Shown here piece after piece: positions 49,351 to 57,981 of a stretch of 64,000 nt of DNA. The notes beneath the pieces were generated by a model that was not told where the DNA came from, did no database searches, and worked only from the letters and a program-made list of their open reading frames with translations. Both the position numbers and the translations under genes were made by a program. Each line of letters begins with the position of its first letter. Within the stretch, counting starts at the first letter, position 1. Source of the DNA: Flagellimonas oceanensis (GTDB lineage: Bacteria; Bacteroidota; Bacteroidia; Flavobacteriales; Flavobacteriaceae); NCBI RefSeq assembly GCF_003992595.1, contig NZ_RZNA01000040.1, forward strand, positions 310,001 to 374,000, written 5' to 3'.

Positions 49351-49815
49351 TTAGCAACACCCACTTCCTGGAACACATCCAGAATTTTGAAGCTCGGAAA
49401 GTTTTACTTTGGGCTTTTCTTCTGGAATACCACATTTGTCCTTGGCTAAACAATCGGTTTGTTTGGTGGTCAATAAAAAGTTGGTGCCATCAAAATCAAG
49501 TGCGAATTTCTCAATGGTTTGCCCTTGATACTCCACTTCAACTTCTAAATTTCCGATATCCAATGTTTTTTGAGACAATTCGATGATATGTACCAATTTT
49601 TCAGGATGAAGCCTATGGTCGTAGTCATTGGCGTTCCAGAGTTGGAAATTGACCACTTCTTCGTTACGGACAGTTCCACCACAGTCAATAAAATGCTTGG
49701 TGATTTTACCCACTTCGGTTACGTGAAAATGATTGGGAACCAACTCCCCGTTTGGTAATTGGAACGCTATGGTCTCCAATTGCGCCAATGCTGATTTAAC
49801 TTCTTCTAATTTCAT
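49351..49815 (-). CDS. DUF6428-type arsenic-operon protein
   Basis: 154 residues, cytosolic. MKLEEVKSALAQLETIAFQL, PNHFHVTEVGKITKHFIDCG and LWNANDYDHRLHPEKLVHII fit the DUF6428 family, common beside ACR3 and arsenate reductase in Bacteroidota. The C-terminus is Cys-rich (TDCLAKDKCGIPEE and ending SGCVPGSGCC), well suited to bind arsenite or another thiophilic metal. Role not established: chaperone or scavenger is inference. An ArsR-type palindrome lies between arsR and this gene. Confidence 0.85.
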   Translation of the reverse strand: MKLEEVKSALAQLETIAFQLPNGELVPNHFHVTEVGKITKHFIDCGGTVRNEEVVNFQLWNANDYDHRLHPEKLVHIIELSQKTLDIGNLEVEVEYQGQTIEKFALDFDGTNFLLTTKQTDCLAKDKCGIPEEKPKVKLSELQNSGCVPGSGCC

Positions 49816-49827
49816 ATCTCTATATTT

Positions 49828-49847
49828 ATTGTAATATTACGATTAAT
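49828..49847. promoter_or_regulatory. Candidate ArsR operator before DUF6428
   Basis: ATTGTAATATTACGATTAAT, containing the perfect 10-bp palindrome GTAATATTAC. It matches the site at 50206-50225 at 19 of 20 bases. Confidence 0.7.
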
Positions 49848-49861
49848 GAACTCAAATTTTT

Positions 49862-50191
49862 TTAGCAACATTCCTTTTTGTCCAGGTCCTGATCTAAGAA
49901 TTCCGACATAACGCTCTTCATTTTCTTCCAGTTCTCGGCATCAATGCAGTAACAAACACTGGTGCCTTCTACATTGCCCTTGATCAAACCTAGATGCTTC
50001 AATTCCTTTAAATGTTGGGAAATCGTGGGTTGTGCCAAACCGATTTCATCCACCAAGTCGCCACAAACACAAGCATTCAACTTGTACAAATACTGTAAAA
50101 TCGCAACGCGTGCTGGATGCCCAAAAACCTTGGCGTACTGCGCAATTTGATTTTGCTTATCGGTGAATATTTCAGTTTTGGCTAAGCCCAT
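49862..50191 (-). CDS. arsR: ArsR family metalloregulator
   Basis: 109 residues. Winged HTH with ARVAILQYLYKL, then NACVCGDLVDEIGLAQPTISQHLKELKHLGLI. The CVCGDL Cys pair in helix alpha3 is the classic arsenite ligand site; a further pair ends the protein (DKKECC). Without metal it should repress the operon, and arsenite should release it. Operator copies lie upstream (50206-50225) and downstream (49828-49847) of the gene. Confidence 0.95.
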   Translation of the reverse strand: MGLAKTEIFTDKQNQIAQYAKVFGHPARVAILQYLYKLNACVCGDLVDEIGLAQPTISQHLKELKHLGLIKGNVEGTSVCYCIDAENWKKMKSVMSEFLDQDLDKKECC

Positions 50192-50205
50192 AGATAATTT
50201 TGTTC

Positions 50206-50225
50206 ATTGCAATATTACGATTAAT
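50206..50225. promoter_or_regulatory. Candidate ArsR operator before arsR
   Basis: ATTGCAATATTACGATTAAT lies 14 bases before the arsR start codon and shares AATATTACGATTAAT with the copy at 49828-49847. Confidence 0.75.
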
Positions 50226-50343
50226 AGAGTTGTCGCCAAAGGTTTTATCGAGTTTTATTTCATAATCGTTTGAAAAACATAGGTAAATACTGATTCTTTC
50301 TTATTACATTGCGTTATGCACGCTTAAACATAACGATTGTAAT

Positions 50344-51498
50344 TTGTCGCTAAACGGAAAAATATATTTGGATTACAATGCAACCACACCTACAAATCCA
50401 AAAGTGGTGGAGGCAATGCTGCCGTATTTTACCGAGAACTTTGGCAATGCAAGCAGTGATCACTCCTATGGATGGTATGCCGATGATGCAGTTGAAACAG
50501 CACGTATTCAGGTAGCGAAGCTGGTAAATTGTAGACCAACGGAAATCACTTTTACCTCCGGAGCTACTGAGGCCGCTAATTTGGCCTTGTTCGGATTTTG
50601 CAAAAAAAACAGGAGCAAGGGCAACCACATTATTTCCTGTAAAACGGAGCACAAAGCAGTCGTGGATACTTTGGAGGCTTTGGAATCCGATGGTTTTGAA
50701 GTCACGTATTTAAATGTGGATGGACAAGGAAACATCGATTTGAATGTGTTGGAGGAAGAAATAAACCCATCCACAATTTTGGTCTGCTTGATGCTTGCCA
50801 ACAACGAGACAGGTCTGATTCATCCGATAAAAACGATAACCGAAATAGCGCATTCCAAGAGTGTTCCTGTAATGTCCGACATTACACAGGCAGTGGGTAA
50901 AATCCCAATTGATTTACAGGATTCGGGAATCGACATAGCTGTTTTTTCTTCACACAAACTTTATGGCCCCAAAGGTGTTGGTGCACTTTATTTAAATAAA
51001 AACAATAACATTTCCATTGACAAACATCTTTTTGGTGGCAGCCACGAAAAAGGATTGCGACCTGGTACTTTGAATGTTCCTGGTATTGTTGGTTTTGGCA
51101 AAGCTAGTGAAATTGCAAAGCAAAGCTTGAAAGAGAATCACCAAAGATTTAAAAGGCTTCAAAACCAATTGGAGGAGGGGCTGTTGACCATAGATGAGGC
51201 AACCATCAATTGCCAAAATGAAGAGCGGTTGCCTAATACCACAAATGTATCGTTCAAAGCAGTGGATGGCACCAAGTTGCTTCGTTATTTGAATGCCTTG
51301 GCTGTTTCTCGGGGTTCCGCCTGTACCGCGAATCAAGTGAATCCATCACACGTATTAAAAGCGATGGGAGTTGATGATGAAGTTGCCTTGGCCAGTCTAC
51401 GAATCAGTACAGGCCGAGACACCTCTTCGGAAGATATTGAAAAAGCGGTGTTTGAAATTAAAAAAGCAGTCAACCAACTAAAAACTAGTGTTGTATGA
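50344..51498 (+). CDS. Cysteine desulfurase (NifS/IscS-like) of the Mo-cofactor operon
   Basis: 384 residues. GKIYLDYNATTPTNPKVVEA, HKAVVDTLEAL, the PLP-lysine FSSHKLYGPKG (Lys near 205) and the persulfide Cys in VSRGSACTANQ (near 327) identify a class V desulfurase. First gene of the molybdenum-cofactor operon, so it probably supplies sulfur for cofactor sulfuration or thiocarboxylated MoaD rather than for Fe-S assembly. There is no ATG in the first 24 codons: a TTG at 50344 is the only plausible start. It overlaps xdhC by 4 bases (ATGA). Confidence 0.9.
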   Translation: MSLNGKIYLDYNATTPTNPKVVEAMLPYFTENFGNASSDHSYGWYADDAVETARIQVAKLVNCRPTEITFTSGATEAANLALFGFCKKNRSKGNHIISCKTEHKAVVDTLEALESDGFEVTYLNVDGQGNIDLNVLEEEINPSTILVCLMLANNETGLIHPIKTITEIAHSKSVPVMSDITQAVGKIPIDLQDSGIDIAVFSSHKLYGPKGVGALYLNKNNNISIDKHLFGGSHEKGLRPGTLNVPGIVGFGKASEIAKQSLKENHQRFKRLQNQLEEGLLTIDEATINCQNEERLPNTTNVSFKAVDGTKLLRYLNALAVSRGSACTANQVNPSHVLKAMGVDDEVALASLRISTGRDTSSEDIEKAVFEIKKAVNQLKTSVV

Positions 51499-52649
51499 GG
51501 GAGTTGGATGTCATCATATCAAAATATAAAGAGCTAAAATTGCAGGATGTACGCTGTATTTTGGCTACTGTTGTCCATGTTGAAGGCTCATCGTACCGAA
51601 GAGCCGGTGCACGAATGTTGGTGGACGAATACGGAAATATTACAGGGGCCATAAGCGGAGGTTGCTTAGAGGGTGATGCGCTCAGAAAAGCACTTTTTGC
51701 GTTGGATAGACAAGAAAACAAGCTGGTCACTTACGATACCAGTGATGAGGATGATGCGGTTATCGGCGCACAATTAGGCTGTAATGGTATTATTCAGGTG
51801 CTCTTTGAACCCATAAATTATACCGATGGGAACAATCCATGCGAACTTTTGAGAACCATTACCGAACAGGAAGTTCCCATGGCGGTCTCGGTCGTTTTTA
51901 ATTTGGATAAATCCCAACAACAACTGGGAACCAGTTTGGTTACGGATGAAAATCAGGCAGTTTCGGGTCAGCAGCTTTGCGATGATTTACAACAAGCTTT
52001 GCTTGTTAAAAGTAGAGAGGTCATCAATGAAAATGCATCTTGTTTTGCAGAGCTCACAACGGAAGAGAAAACACATTTTGTGTTCATCCAAATCCATCAA
52101 CCACCTGTAAAATTGGTATTGGTAGGAGCAGGGAACGATGCCCAAATCTTGGCGCAACAAACCGATTTACTAGGTTGGAAAGTGACCGTTACCGATGGGC
52201 GTCCCACGCATGCCAACAAAGAACGTTTTGTGGGATCTTGCGAAGTGATTGTTACCAAACCAGAGGAAACGCTAAAAAATATCAACATAGATAATCGAAC
52301 TTGTTTTGTGTTGATGAGCCATAATTACAACTACGATTTATCGGTGCTTAAGTTATTGCTCGGAAATCCCGAGACACCTTACATTGGCATTTTGGGTCCA
52401 TTGAAAAAATATGAGCGCATGCTTAACGAGTTGGCAGATGGAGGCATCGAAGTATCCAAAGAGGATTTGGCCAAGATTCACGCACCTGTAGGCTTGGAAA
52501 TAGGCGCAGAGACACCGGCCGAAATTGGATTGTCCATTTTGGCAGAGATACAAAGTGTGCTAACCGACAAAGAGGCTCGACCTTTAAAGCAGAAAACTGA
52601 GCCGATTCACGATACGAAACAGAATCAATTTCAAAAAATAACCCTTTGA
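51495..52649 (+). CDS. XdhC family Mo-cofactor maturation protein
   Basis: 384 residues. N-domain VEGSSYRRAGARMLVDEYGN with GAISGGCLEGD, and a C-terminal Rossmann-like domain KLVLVGAGNDAQILAQQTDL, ending with VGLEIGAETPAEIGLSILAE. XdhC binds molybdopterin, protects it and inserts the sulfurated cofactor into xanthine-dehydrogenase-type enzymes. Stop and start codons overlap with both neighbours, so it is translationally coupled. Its presence tells that a molybdo-hydroxylase must exist elsewhere. Confidence 0.93.
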   Translation: MRELDVIISKYKELKLQDVRCILATVVHVEGSSYRRAGARMLVDEYGNITGAISGGCLEGDALRKALFALDRQENKLVTYDTSDEDDAVIGAQLGCNGIIQVLFEPINYTDGNNPCELLRTITEQEVPMAVSVVFNLDKSQQQLGTSLVTDENQAVSGQQLCDDLQQALLVKSREVINENASCFAELTTEEKTHFVFIQIHQPPVKLVLVGAGNDAQILAQQTDLLGWKVTVTDGRPTHANKERFVGSCEVIVTKPEETLKNINIDNRTCFVLMSHNYNYDLSVLKLLLGNPETPYIGILGPLKKYERMLNELADGGIEVSKEDLAKIHAPVGLEIGAETPAEIGLSILAEIQSVLTDKEARPLKQKTEPIHDTKQNQFQKITL

Positions 52650-53251
52650 GTGCAGAAGAAAACATAGCGGTGGTTGTTTTGGCAGCAGGTGGCTCTACTC
52701 GTTTGGGGCGACCAAAGCAATTGGTGGAATATAAGGGAAAAACCCTTTTGGACCATGCATTGGATAAAGTGGACCTACTGGGTTTCCAAACCAAAATTTT
52801 GGTTTTAGGCGGAGAGCGGGAGGAGATTGTCGATAAAATTAATCCCAATGACTTTAAAGTGGTCGTTAATACCCATTGGGAGCAAGGAATGGCGTCTAGC
52901 ATCAAGGTTGGGCTGGAAGCTGCGATGGCGAAGGAAGAAGGATTGGACTATGTATTGTTTCTGGTATCCGACCAACCCTTTTTGGAACGCACCAACTTAA
53001 TCAAACTGGTGCATACCCAACTGACACAACATCCAAAAGCAACCTATTCCAAATATGGGGATAATATTGGAGTGCCGGCCATCTTTAGTAAGGAAGCATT
53101 TCCATTGTTATTGCAGCTGGAAGGAGACGAAGGAGCTAAGAAACTAACTCGCATGGAAGATTTTAATTACTGTGCGGAAACCTTTAAAAAGGGAGGTTTT
53201 GATGTGGATACCGAAGAAGATGTGAAGCAACTAAAGCAAATGGAAGAATGA
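52646..53251 (+). CDS. MocA/MobA-like molybdopterin nucleotidyltransferase
   Basis: 201 residues starting MSAEENIAVVVLAAGGSTRL (TTG start at 52646, overlapping the XdhC stop). The GT-A-type nucleotide loop is LAAGGSTRLGRPKQLVEYKGKTLL; FLVSDQPFLERTNLIKLV carries the metal-binding Asp. It resembles MocA, which adds CMP to molybdopterin for XdhC-dependent enzymes, so the cofactor made here is likely MCD. It lacks a TTG-free start alternative. Confidence 0.88.
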   Translation: MSAEENIAVVVLAAGGSTRLGRPKQLVEYKGKTLLDHALDKVDLLGFQTKILVLGGEREEIVDKINPNDFKVVVNTHWEQGMASSIKVGLEAAMAKEEGLDYVLFLVSDQPFLERTNLIKLVHTQLTQHPKATYSKYGDNIGVPAIFSKEAFPLLLQLEGDEGAKKLTRMEDFNYCAETFKKGGFDVDTEEDVKQLKQMEE

Positions 53252-53484
53252 AAGTGACCGTTAAATATTTTGGTTTGGTAGCCGAAGCTACTGAAAAGTC
53301 CGAAGAGGTTTTGGACCTCAATGGAACGCTTACCGCTTTGGAACTAAAGGTACAATGCTTGAACGGCTTGGCTATAGCGGACAAAGAGTCCGTACAGATA
53401 GCCGTAAACCAAAATTTGGATGATACAATAACCTTAAAAGACGGGGACGAAGTGGCCTTGTTGCCACCATTCGCTGGAGGATGA
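53248..53484 (+). CDS. moaD: Molybdopterin synthase small subunit MoaD
   Basis: 78 residues of the beta-grasp ubiquitin-like fold, MKVTVKYFGLVAEATEKSEE to EVALLPPFAGG. The C-terminal Gly-Gly is the site adenylated by MoeB and turned into a thiocarboxylate that provides the dithiolene sulfur. It overlaps both neighbours by 4 bases (ATGA). Confidence 0.96.
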   Translation: MKVTVKYFGLVAEATEKSEEVLDLNGTLTALELKVQCLNGLAIADKESVQIAVNQNLDDTITLKDGDEVALLPPFAGG

Positions 53485-54494
53485 GCAGATACGACAGACA
53501 AATAAAACTCACGGAAGTTGGGCCTGGAGGTCAGGGAAAGCTTCGCAATGCCAAAGTATTGATTGTTGGTGTTGGGGGGCTGGGCTGTCCTGCTGCGATG
53601 TATTTGGCAGGCGCAGGAGTCGGCAAAATTGGTTTGATGGACCATGATAAGGTCGATATGTCCAATTTGCATAGACAAGTCCTCTTTCAAGAATCGGATG
53701 TGGCAAGGTCAAAAGCTGTTGTTGCCAAGGAACGTTTGGAAAAACAGAACAGTGAGGTACGGTTTGAAGTGTTCGAAGTGCCGTTGACCGTTGAAAACGC
53801 GGAAAACATCATCAATCAATACGACGTCGTTTTGGATGGCACGGACAATTTTGAAACCAAGTACCTTATCAATGATGCGTGCATATTGACGAATAAACCT
53901 TGGGTTTTTGCCTCTATTTATAAAAATGAAGGACAATTATCGGTCTTCAATTACAAGAATGGGCCTACGTATCGGTGTGTGTTCCCAAAAAGCACACGGC
54001 AGAACATCAGTTGTGAGGCCACGGGCGTATTGGGTGTATTACCGGGCATTCTCGGAACGCTGCAGGCAGCGGAAGTACTTAAAATTATTTTGGGGGCGGG
54101 CGAAGTAATGTCGGGTAGGTTAAAACTCATCAATATGATGCGGGCCAGCGAGCAGATCATCAAAATAAACAAGCGCCCCGAAGAAGTGGAAAAAATTCGC
54201 AAGAATGGAATAGCTCCCGTTTACATTGATTGCGATTTAAAAAATAAGGAACAGTGGTATCTCGATGTACGCGAAGTGTTCGAACAGCCCAAACCAAAGG
54301 GTAAAAAAGTGCTCAGTATTCCGATGAGTGATTTAACATTACGATACCAAGAAATACCCAATAATCAGGAGGTTTTTGTATTCTGCCAATCTGGAAAACG
54401 AAGCAAAAACGCCATAGAAATCCTTAAAAACGAATTTGGCTTTCACAATTTGAAAAACGTGGAAGGCGGTATAGAAACAATTATTGATGGATAA
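53481..54494 (+). CDS. moeB: MoeB-type sulfur-carrier adenylyltransferase with rhodanese domain
   Basis: 337 residues. E1-like domain (1-235): SRYDRQIKLTEVGPGGQGKL, LIVGVGGLGCPAAMYLAGAG, LDGTDNFETKYLINDAC, and the conserved Cys in NISCEATGVLGVLPGI. A C-terminal rhodanese domain (about 245-335) has the active Cys in VFVFCQSGKRSKNAIE. Unlike E. coli MoeB it has YRC rather than CYRC and no second CxxC, so the structural zinc site is missing. It should adenylate MoaD, with the rhodanese domain delivering sulfur from the desulfurase. Confidence 0.92.
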   Translation: MSRYDRQIKLTEVGPGGQGKLRNAKVLIVGVGGLGCPAAMYLAGAGVGKIGLMDHDKVDMSNLHRQVLFQESDVARSKAVVAKERLEKQNSEVRFEVFEVPLTVENAENIINQYDVVLDGTDNFETKYLINDACILTNKPWVFASIYKNEGQLSVFNYKNGPTYRCVFPKSTRQNISCEATGVLGVLPGILGTLQAAEVLKIILGAGEVMSGRLKLINMMRASEQIIKINKRPEEVEKIRKNGIAPVYIDCDLKNKEQWYLDVREVFEQPKPKGKKVLSIPMSDLTLRYQEIPNNQEVFVFCQSGKRSKNAIEILKNEFGFHNLKNVEGGIETIIDG

Positions 54495-54930
54495 GAAGAA
54501 ACCAAAAAAAGTATTTGTACAAGGAGCGATTCCTCCCGAAAAAATAGCCAATTCGGTGGCTAACCACCAAAGCAAGACGAATATTGGCGCGCACAGTATT
54601 TTTTTGGGACAGATAAGGGCCGACGAGGTAGAAGGTAAAACCGTGACTGCCATCGATTACACAGCATATGAAGAAATGGCTGAGAAAGTCTTCCACGAAA
54701 TACGCGAAGCAGCTTTTGCCAAGTTCGACATTACCTGTGCTCATATTTATCACAGTTTGGGTAAGGTAAACGTTGGGGAGTTGTGTTTGTTCGTGTTCAC
54801 ATCATCGGCACACCGAAAGATTGCGATAGAGGCGACCAACTTTTTTGTGGAGGAAATCAAAGCGAAAGTACCTGTGTTCGGTAAAGAGATTTTTGAGGAC
54901 GAAACTCATCAATGGAAAGTAAATAAGTAA
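54487..54930 (+). CDS. moaE: Molybdopterin synthase large subunit MoaE
   Basis: 147 residues from the ATG at 54487, overlapping the moeB stop by 8 bases. SIFLGQIRADEVEGKTVTAI, DYTAYEEMAEKVFHEIREAA, HIYHSLGKVNVGELCLFVFT and KAKVPVFGKEIFED are conserved MoaE motifs; the last holds the catalytic Lys. With MoaD it converts cPMP to molybdopterin. Confidence 0.95.
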   Translation: MDKKKPKKVFVQGAIPPEKIANSVANHQSKTNIGAHSIFLGQIRADEVEGKTVTAIDYTAYEEMAEKVFHEIREAAFAKFDITCAHIYHSLGKVNVGELCLFVFTSSAHRKIAIEATNFFVEEIKAKVPVFGKEIFEDETHQWKVNK

Positions 54931-55827
54931 ATGGTAGACATTACACATAAAGTGACGACTTTGCGGGAAGCTACCGCTGAAGCTATCGTAAAAACAAGTA
55001 GCCAAGCTACGATAGATGCGATACAAAACAATGAAGTTCCCAAAGGGAATGTGTTTGAAATGGCCAAAGCGGCTGGTTTGTTGGGCGTCAAGAAAACACC
55101 GGACCTATTGCCTGATTGTCATCCGTTACCCATTGAATACACGGGCATCGATTATGAAATTGACGGGTTGGACATTACCATTTCCATGACGGTAAAGACC
55201 ATATATAAAACAGGGGTAGAGGTAGAGGCGATGCACGGAGCAAGTGTTGTGGCCCTTACCATGTACGATATGCTAAAACCGATTGACAAAAACGTGGAAA
55301 TCGGCACTATTCGCCTTAAATCCAAAAAAGGAGGGAAATCTTCCTATAAAATCAATTCGGAAGGGTTGACCGCTGATGTTGTTGTTTGTTCGGATACCAT
55401 TTCCAAAGGAAAAGGCGAGGATAGGGCAGGAGAGGCTATCATTGAGAAATTGAAGTCTCTGGGTGTGCCATCCCAAAAAAGCATTATTCCCGATGAAGCT
55501 GAAGCAATCATCAAAAAAGTGGAAAACACTTTTGCTGACTTGCTGATTTTTACCGGAGGAACAGGCGTGGGACCTCGAGATGTCACCCCGCAGACCTTGG
55601 AACCCATGTTGGACATCAAACTAAAAGGAGTAGAAGAACAAATGCGAAGCTACGGGCAAAACAGGATGCCGTATGCGATGTTCTCGCGTTCCATCGCGGG
55701 CATTAAAGACGGTAAATTGATATTGGCACTTCCAGGTTCCACAAAGGGAGCAGCGGAATCCATGGACGCGATTTTCCCGCATGTGCTGCATGCATTTAAA
55801 GTGATAGAAGGAAAAAGACATGATTGA
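54931..55827 (+). CDS. moaCB: Bifunctional MoaC-MoaB fusion (cPMP synthase / molybdopterin adenylyltransferase)
   Basis: 298 residues. MoaC about 1-145: VKKTPDLLPDCHPLPIEYTG and GVEVEAMHGASVVALTMYDM. MoaB/MogA about 148-298: TADVVVCSDTISKGKGEDRA, LIFTGGTGVGPRDVTPQTLE and LALPGSTKGAAESMDAIFPH. So one protein both finishes cPMP and adenylates molybdopterin, two non-consecutive steps. The fusion is known in some Bacteroidota. The ATG directly follows the moaE stop codon. Confidence 0.94.
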   Translation: MVDITHKVTTLREATAEAIVKTSSQATIDAIQNNEVPKGNVFEMAKAAGLLGVKKTPDLLPDCHPLPIEYTGIDYEIDGLDITISMTVKTIYKTGVEVEAMHGASVVALTMYDMLKPIDKNVEIGTIRLKSKKGGKSSYKINSEGLTADVVVCSDTISKGKGEDRAGEAIIEKLKSLGVPSQKSIIPDEAEAIIKKVENTFADLLIFTGGTGVGPRDVTPQTLEPMLDIKLKGVEEQMRSYGQNRMPYAMFSRSIAGIKDGKLILALPGSTKGAAESMDAIFPHVLHAFKVIEGKRHD

Positions 55828-56812
55828 CAAAAAACCACAAATAATAGACAACTTCGGTAGGCCACATACCTATCTGCGCATTTCATTGACGGATCGGTGC
55901 AACCTGCGGTGCTTTTACTGTATGCCGGAAGAAGGCATTGAGCTGATGGAAAAACCGAGTATCATGACGCTGGAGGAAATCATTGAAATGACACGGACAT
56001 TTCGGGATTTGGGCGTGGATACGGTGCGGCTGACGGGCGGCGAACCTTTGGTTCGGAAGAATTTCGGCTATTTGGTCGAGGAGCTTGCCAAACTGGGCGT
56101 GACCCTAAAATTGACCACAAACGGAATTGTACTTGATAAATATTTGGACCTTTTCAATAAAATTGGGCTGCGCAAAATTAATTTCAGTCTGGATACACTG
56201 GACAAGGCCAAATCCATTTTCATCACCAAGCGGGACTATTATGAGCGCATTATGCGAAACTTGAACATGGCCTTGGACATGGATATGGATATCAAGCTCA
56301 ATATTGTGTTGGTCAAGGGAGTGAATGATAAGGAAATCAATGATTTTATCGCATTGACCAAGGATAAAAACATTACACCCAAATTTATTGAGTTTATGCC
56401 TTTTAAGGGGAATAAATGGGACTGGAGCAAGGGCGTTTCCAAAGAAGAAATCTTAAAGACCGTAGGCGACAAGTTCGGGGAAATCGAAACGTTACAAAAT
56501 CCAAAGCACAGTACCTCCACAAATTTTAGAGTGAAGGGTCACAAGGGCAGTTTTGGCATTGTAAGCACGATTACCAATCCGTTTTGCGATGAATGCAACC
56601 GTATTCGCTTGACCGCCGATGGCAAAATGAAAAACTGTCTTTTTACCACCTCAGAAACTGATTTATTGACGCCGCTTCGAAAAGGAGAACAAATTGAAAG
56701 CACCATTCTGGAGGCCATAAAATCCAAAAAGCATTCCCGTGATGGCATGGATGTTAAAATGGACGCCGACCACTACGAGCAAAACCGTTCAATGATTTCA
56801 ATAGGAGGCTAA
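55820..56812 (+). CDS. moaA: GTP 3',8-cyclase MoaA (radical SAM)
   Basis: 330 residues. The radical SAM cluster cysteines are in TDRCNLRCFYCMPEEGIEL (Cys 27, 31, 34), with GGEPLVRKNF. The second cluster is in FCDECNRIRLTADGKMKNCL near 255-275. The ending DHYEQNRSMISIGG keeps the conserved C-terminal GG. It opens the ring of GTP in the first step of cofactor synthesis. It overlaps moaCB by 8 bases. Confidence 0.97.
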   Translation: MIDKKPQIIDNFGRPHTYLRISLTDRCNLRCFYCMPEEGIELMEKPSIMTLEEIIEMTRTFRDLGVDTVRLTGGEPLVRKNFGYLVEELAKLGVTLKLTTNGIVLDKYLDLFNKIGLRKINFSLDTLDKAKSIFITKRDYYERIMRNLNMALDMDMDIKLNIVLVKGVNDKEINDFIALTKDKNITPKFIEFMPFKGNKWDWSKGVSKEEILKTVGDKFGEIETLQNPKHSTSTNFRVKGHKGSFGIVSTITNPFCDECNRIRLTADGKMKNCLFTTSETDLLTPLRKGEQIESTILEAIKSKKHSRDGMDVKMDADHYEQNRSMISIGG

Positions 56813-57978
56813 TGGTTACGATTGAAGAAGCCCTTCGTATTATCGAAGATCAAAACATCTGTTTAAAAAGTGAATCAAAACCTTTGGCGAAGGCATTGGG
56901 TTATGCATTGGCAACAGACACGGTATCACCCTTTGATGTACCTGAGTTTGATAATTCGGCGATGGACGGATATGCCCTTTCCGGACTTTATCAAGAATAC
57001 CAATTGATAGGGGAGGTCGCTGCTGGCGATTCCGAGGATGTCTCGTTGCAAGATGGAGAAGCCGTTCGGATTTTTACTGGAGCAAAAGTGCCCAAAAACA
57101 CCACTGCTGTGATGATGCAAGAGAAAACCTCCGTAAAAGACAGCACGCTGTTTCTTGATGAGGTGCCCAAAGCTGGACAGAATATCCGAAAAAAGGGCGG
57201 TCAGTTGACGGAAGGGCAAGCGGTATTTGAAAAAGGGCACATTTTGAACCCACCTTCTTTGGCTTTGATGGGCAGTTTGGGATTATCGCAATTGGAAGTG
57301 TTTTCCAAACCACAAATCAATATCATCACCACGGGAAATGAACTCGTAAAACCGGGAGAACCCAAAACCGAAGGACAGATATACGAATCCAACAGCTACG
57401 CGATTTCTGGGGCACTTCAGCAATTTGGATTTCAGCATCATCAAAAAACGCAGATAAAAGATGATTTTGAGGCCACGAAAGCAGGCATTAAAACGGCATT
57501 GGAGTCTTGCGATGTACTGATTATCTCGGGAGGGATATCGGTCGGTGATTACGATTTTGTAAAACAATCCCTCGAAGAAAACGAGGTCAATGAATTGTTT
57601 TACAAGGTGTTTCAAAAACCAGGAAAACCTTTGTATTTTGGAAGGAAAGAAAATCAGTTTGTGTTTGCCTTGCCTGGGAACCCAGCATCTTCACTGACCT
57701 GTTTTTATGTGTACGTACTTCCGTTATTACAAAAACTATCAGGATATGAGAACGTAGGTTTGACCACTTATCAATTCCCGATAAAGCATGCATATGAAAA
57801 CCGTTTTGGACGGCCATCCTTTTTAAAAGCCGCTGTTGTTAATGGAAAAGTAGAGATTCTTGATGGACAAGGGTCTTCCATGATTCAATCCATGGCCAAG
57901 GGCAATGCACTAGCTTTTGTGGCTGATGGGGAAGCATTCAACGAAGGCGATTTCATCAAGTGTAAACTAATTTCATAA
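56812..57978 (+). CDS. moeA: Molybdopterin molybdenumtransferase MoeA
   Basis: 388 residues. PFDVPEFDNSAMDGYALSGL, IFTGAKVPKNTTAVMMQEKT, NIITTGNELVKPGEPKTEGQ, VLIISGGISVGDYDFVKQSL and ALPGNPASSLTCFYVYVLPL cover the conserved core. It inserts Mo into adenylated molybdopterin. Start and preceding stop share one base (TAATG). Confidence 0.97.
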   Translation: MVTIEEALRIIEDQNICLKSESKPLAKALGYALATDTVSPFDVPEFDNSAMDGYALSGLYQEYQLIGEVAAGDSEDVSLQDGEAVRIFTGAKVPKNTTAVMMQEKTSVKDSTLFLDEVPKAGQNIRKKGGQLTEGQAVFEKGHILNPPSLALMGSLGLSQLEVFSKPQINIITTGNELVKPGEPKTEGQIYESNSYAISGALQQFGFQHHQKTQIKDDFEATKAGIKTALESCDVLIISGGISVGDYDFVKQSLEENEVNELFYKVFQKPGKPLYFGRKENQFVFALPGNPASSLTCFYVYVLPLLQKLSGYENVGLTTYQFPIKHAYENRFGRPSFLKAAVVNGKVEILDGQGSSMIQSMAKGNALAFVADGEAFNEGDFIKCKLIS

Positions 57979-57981
57979 TTG

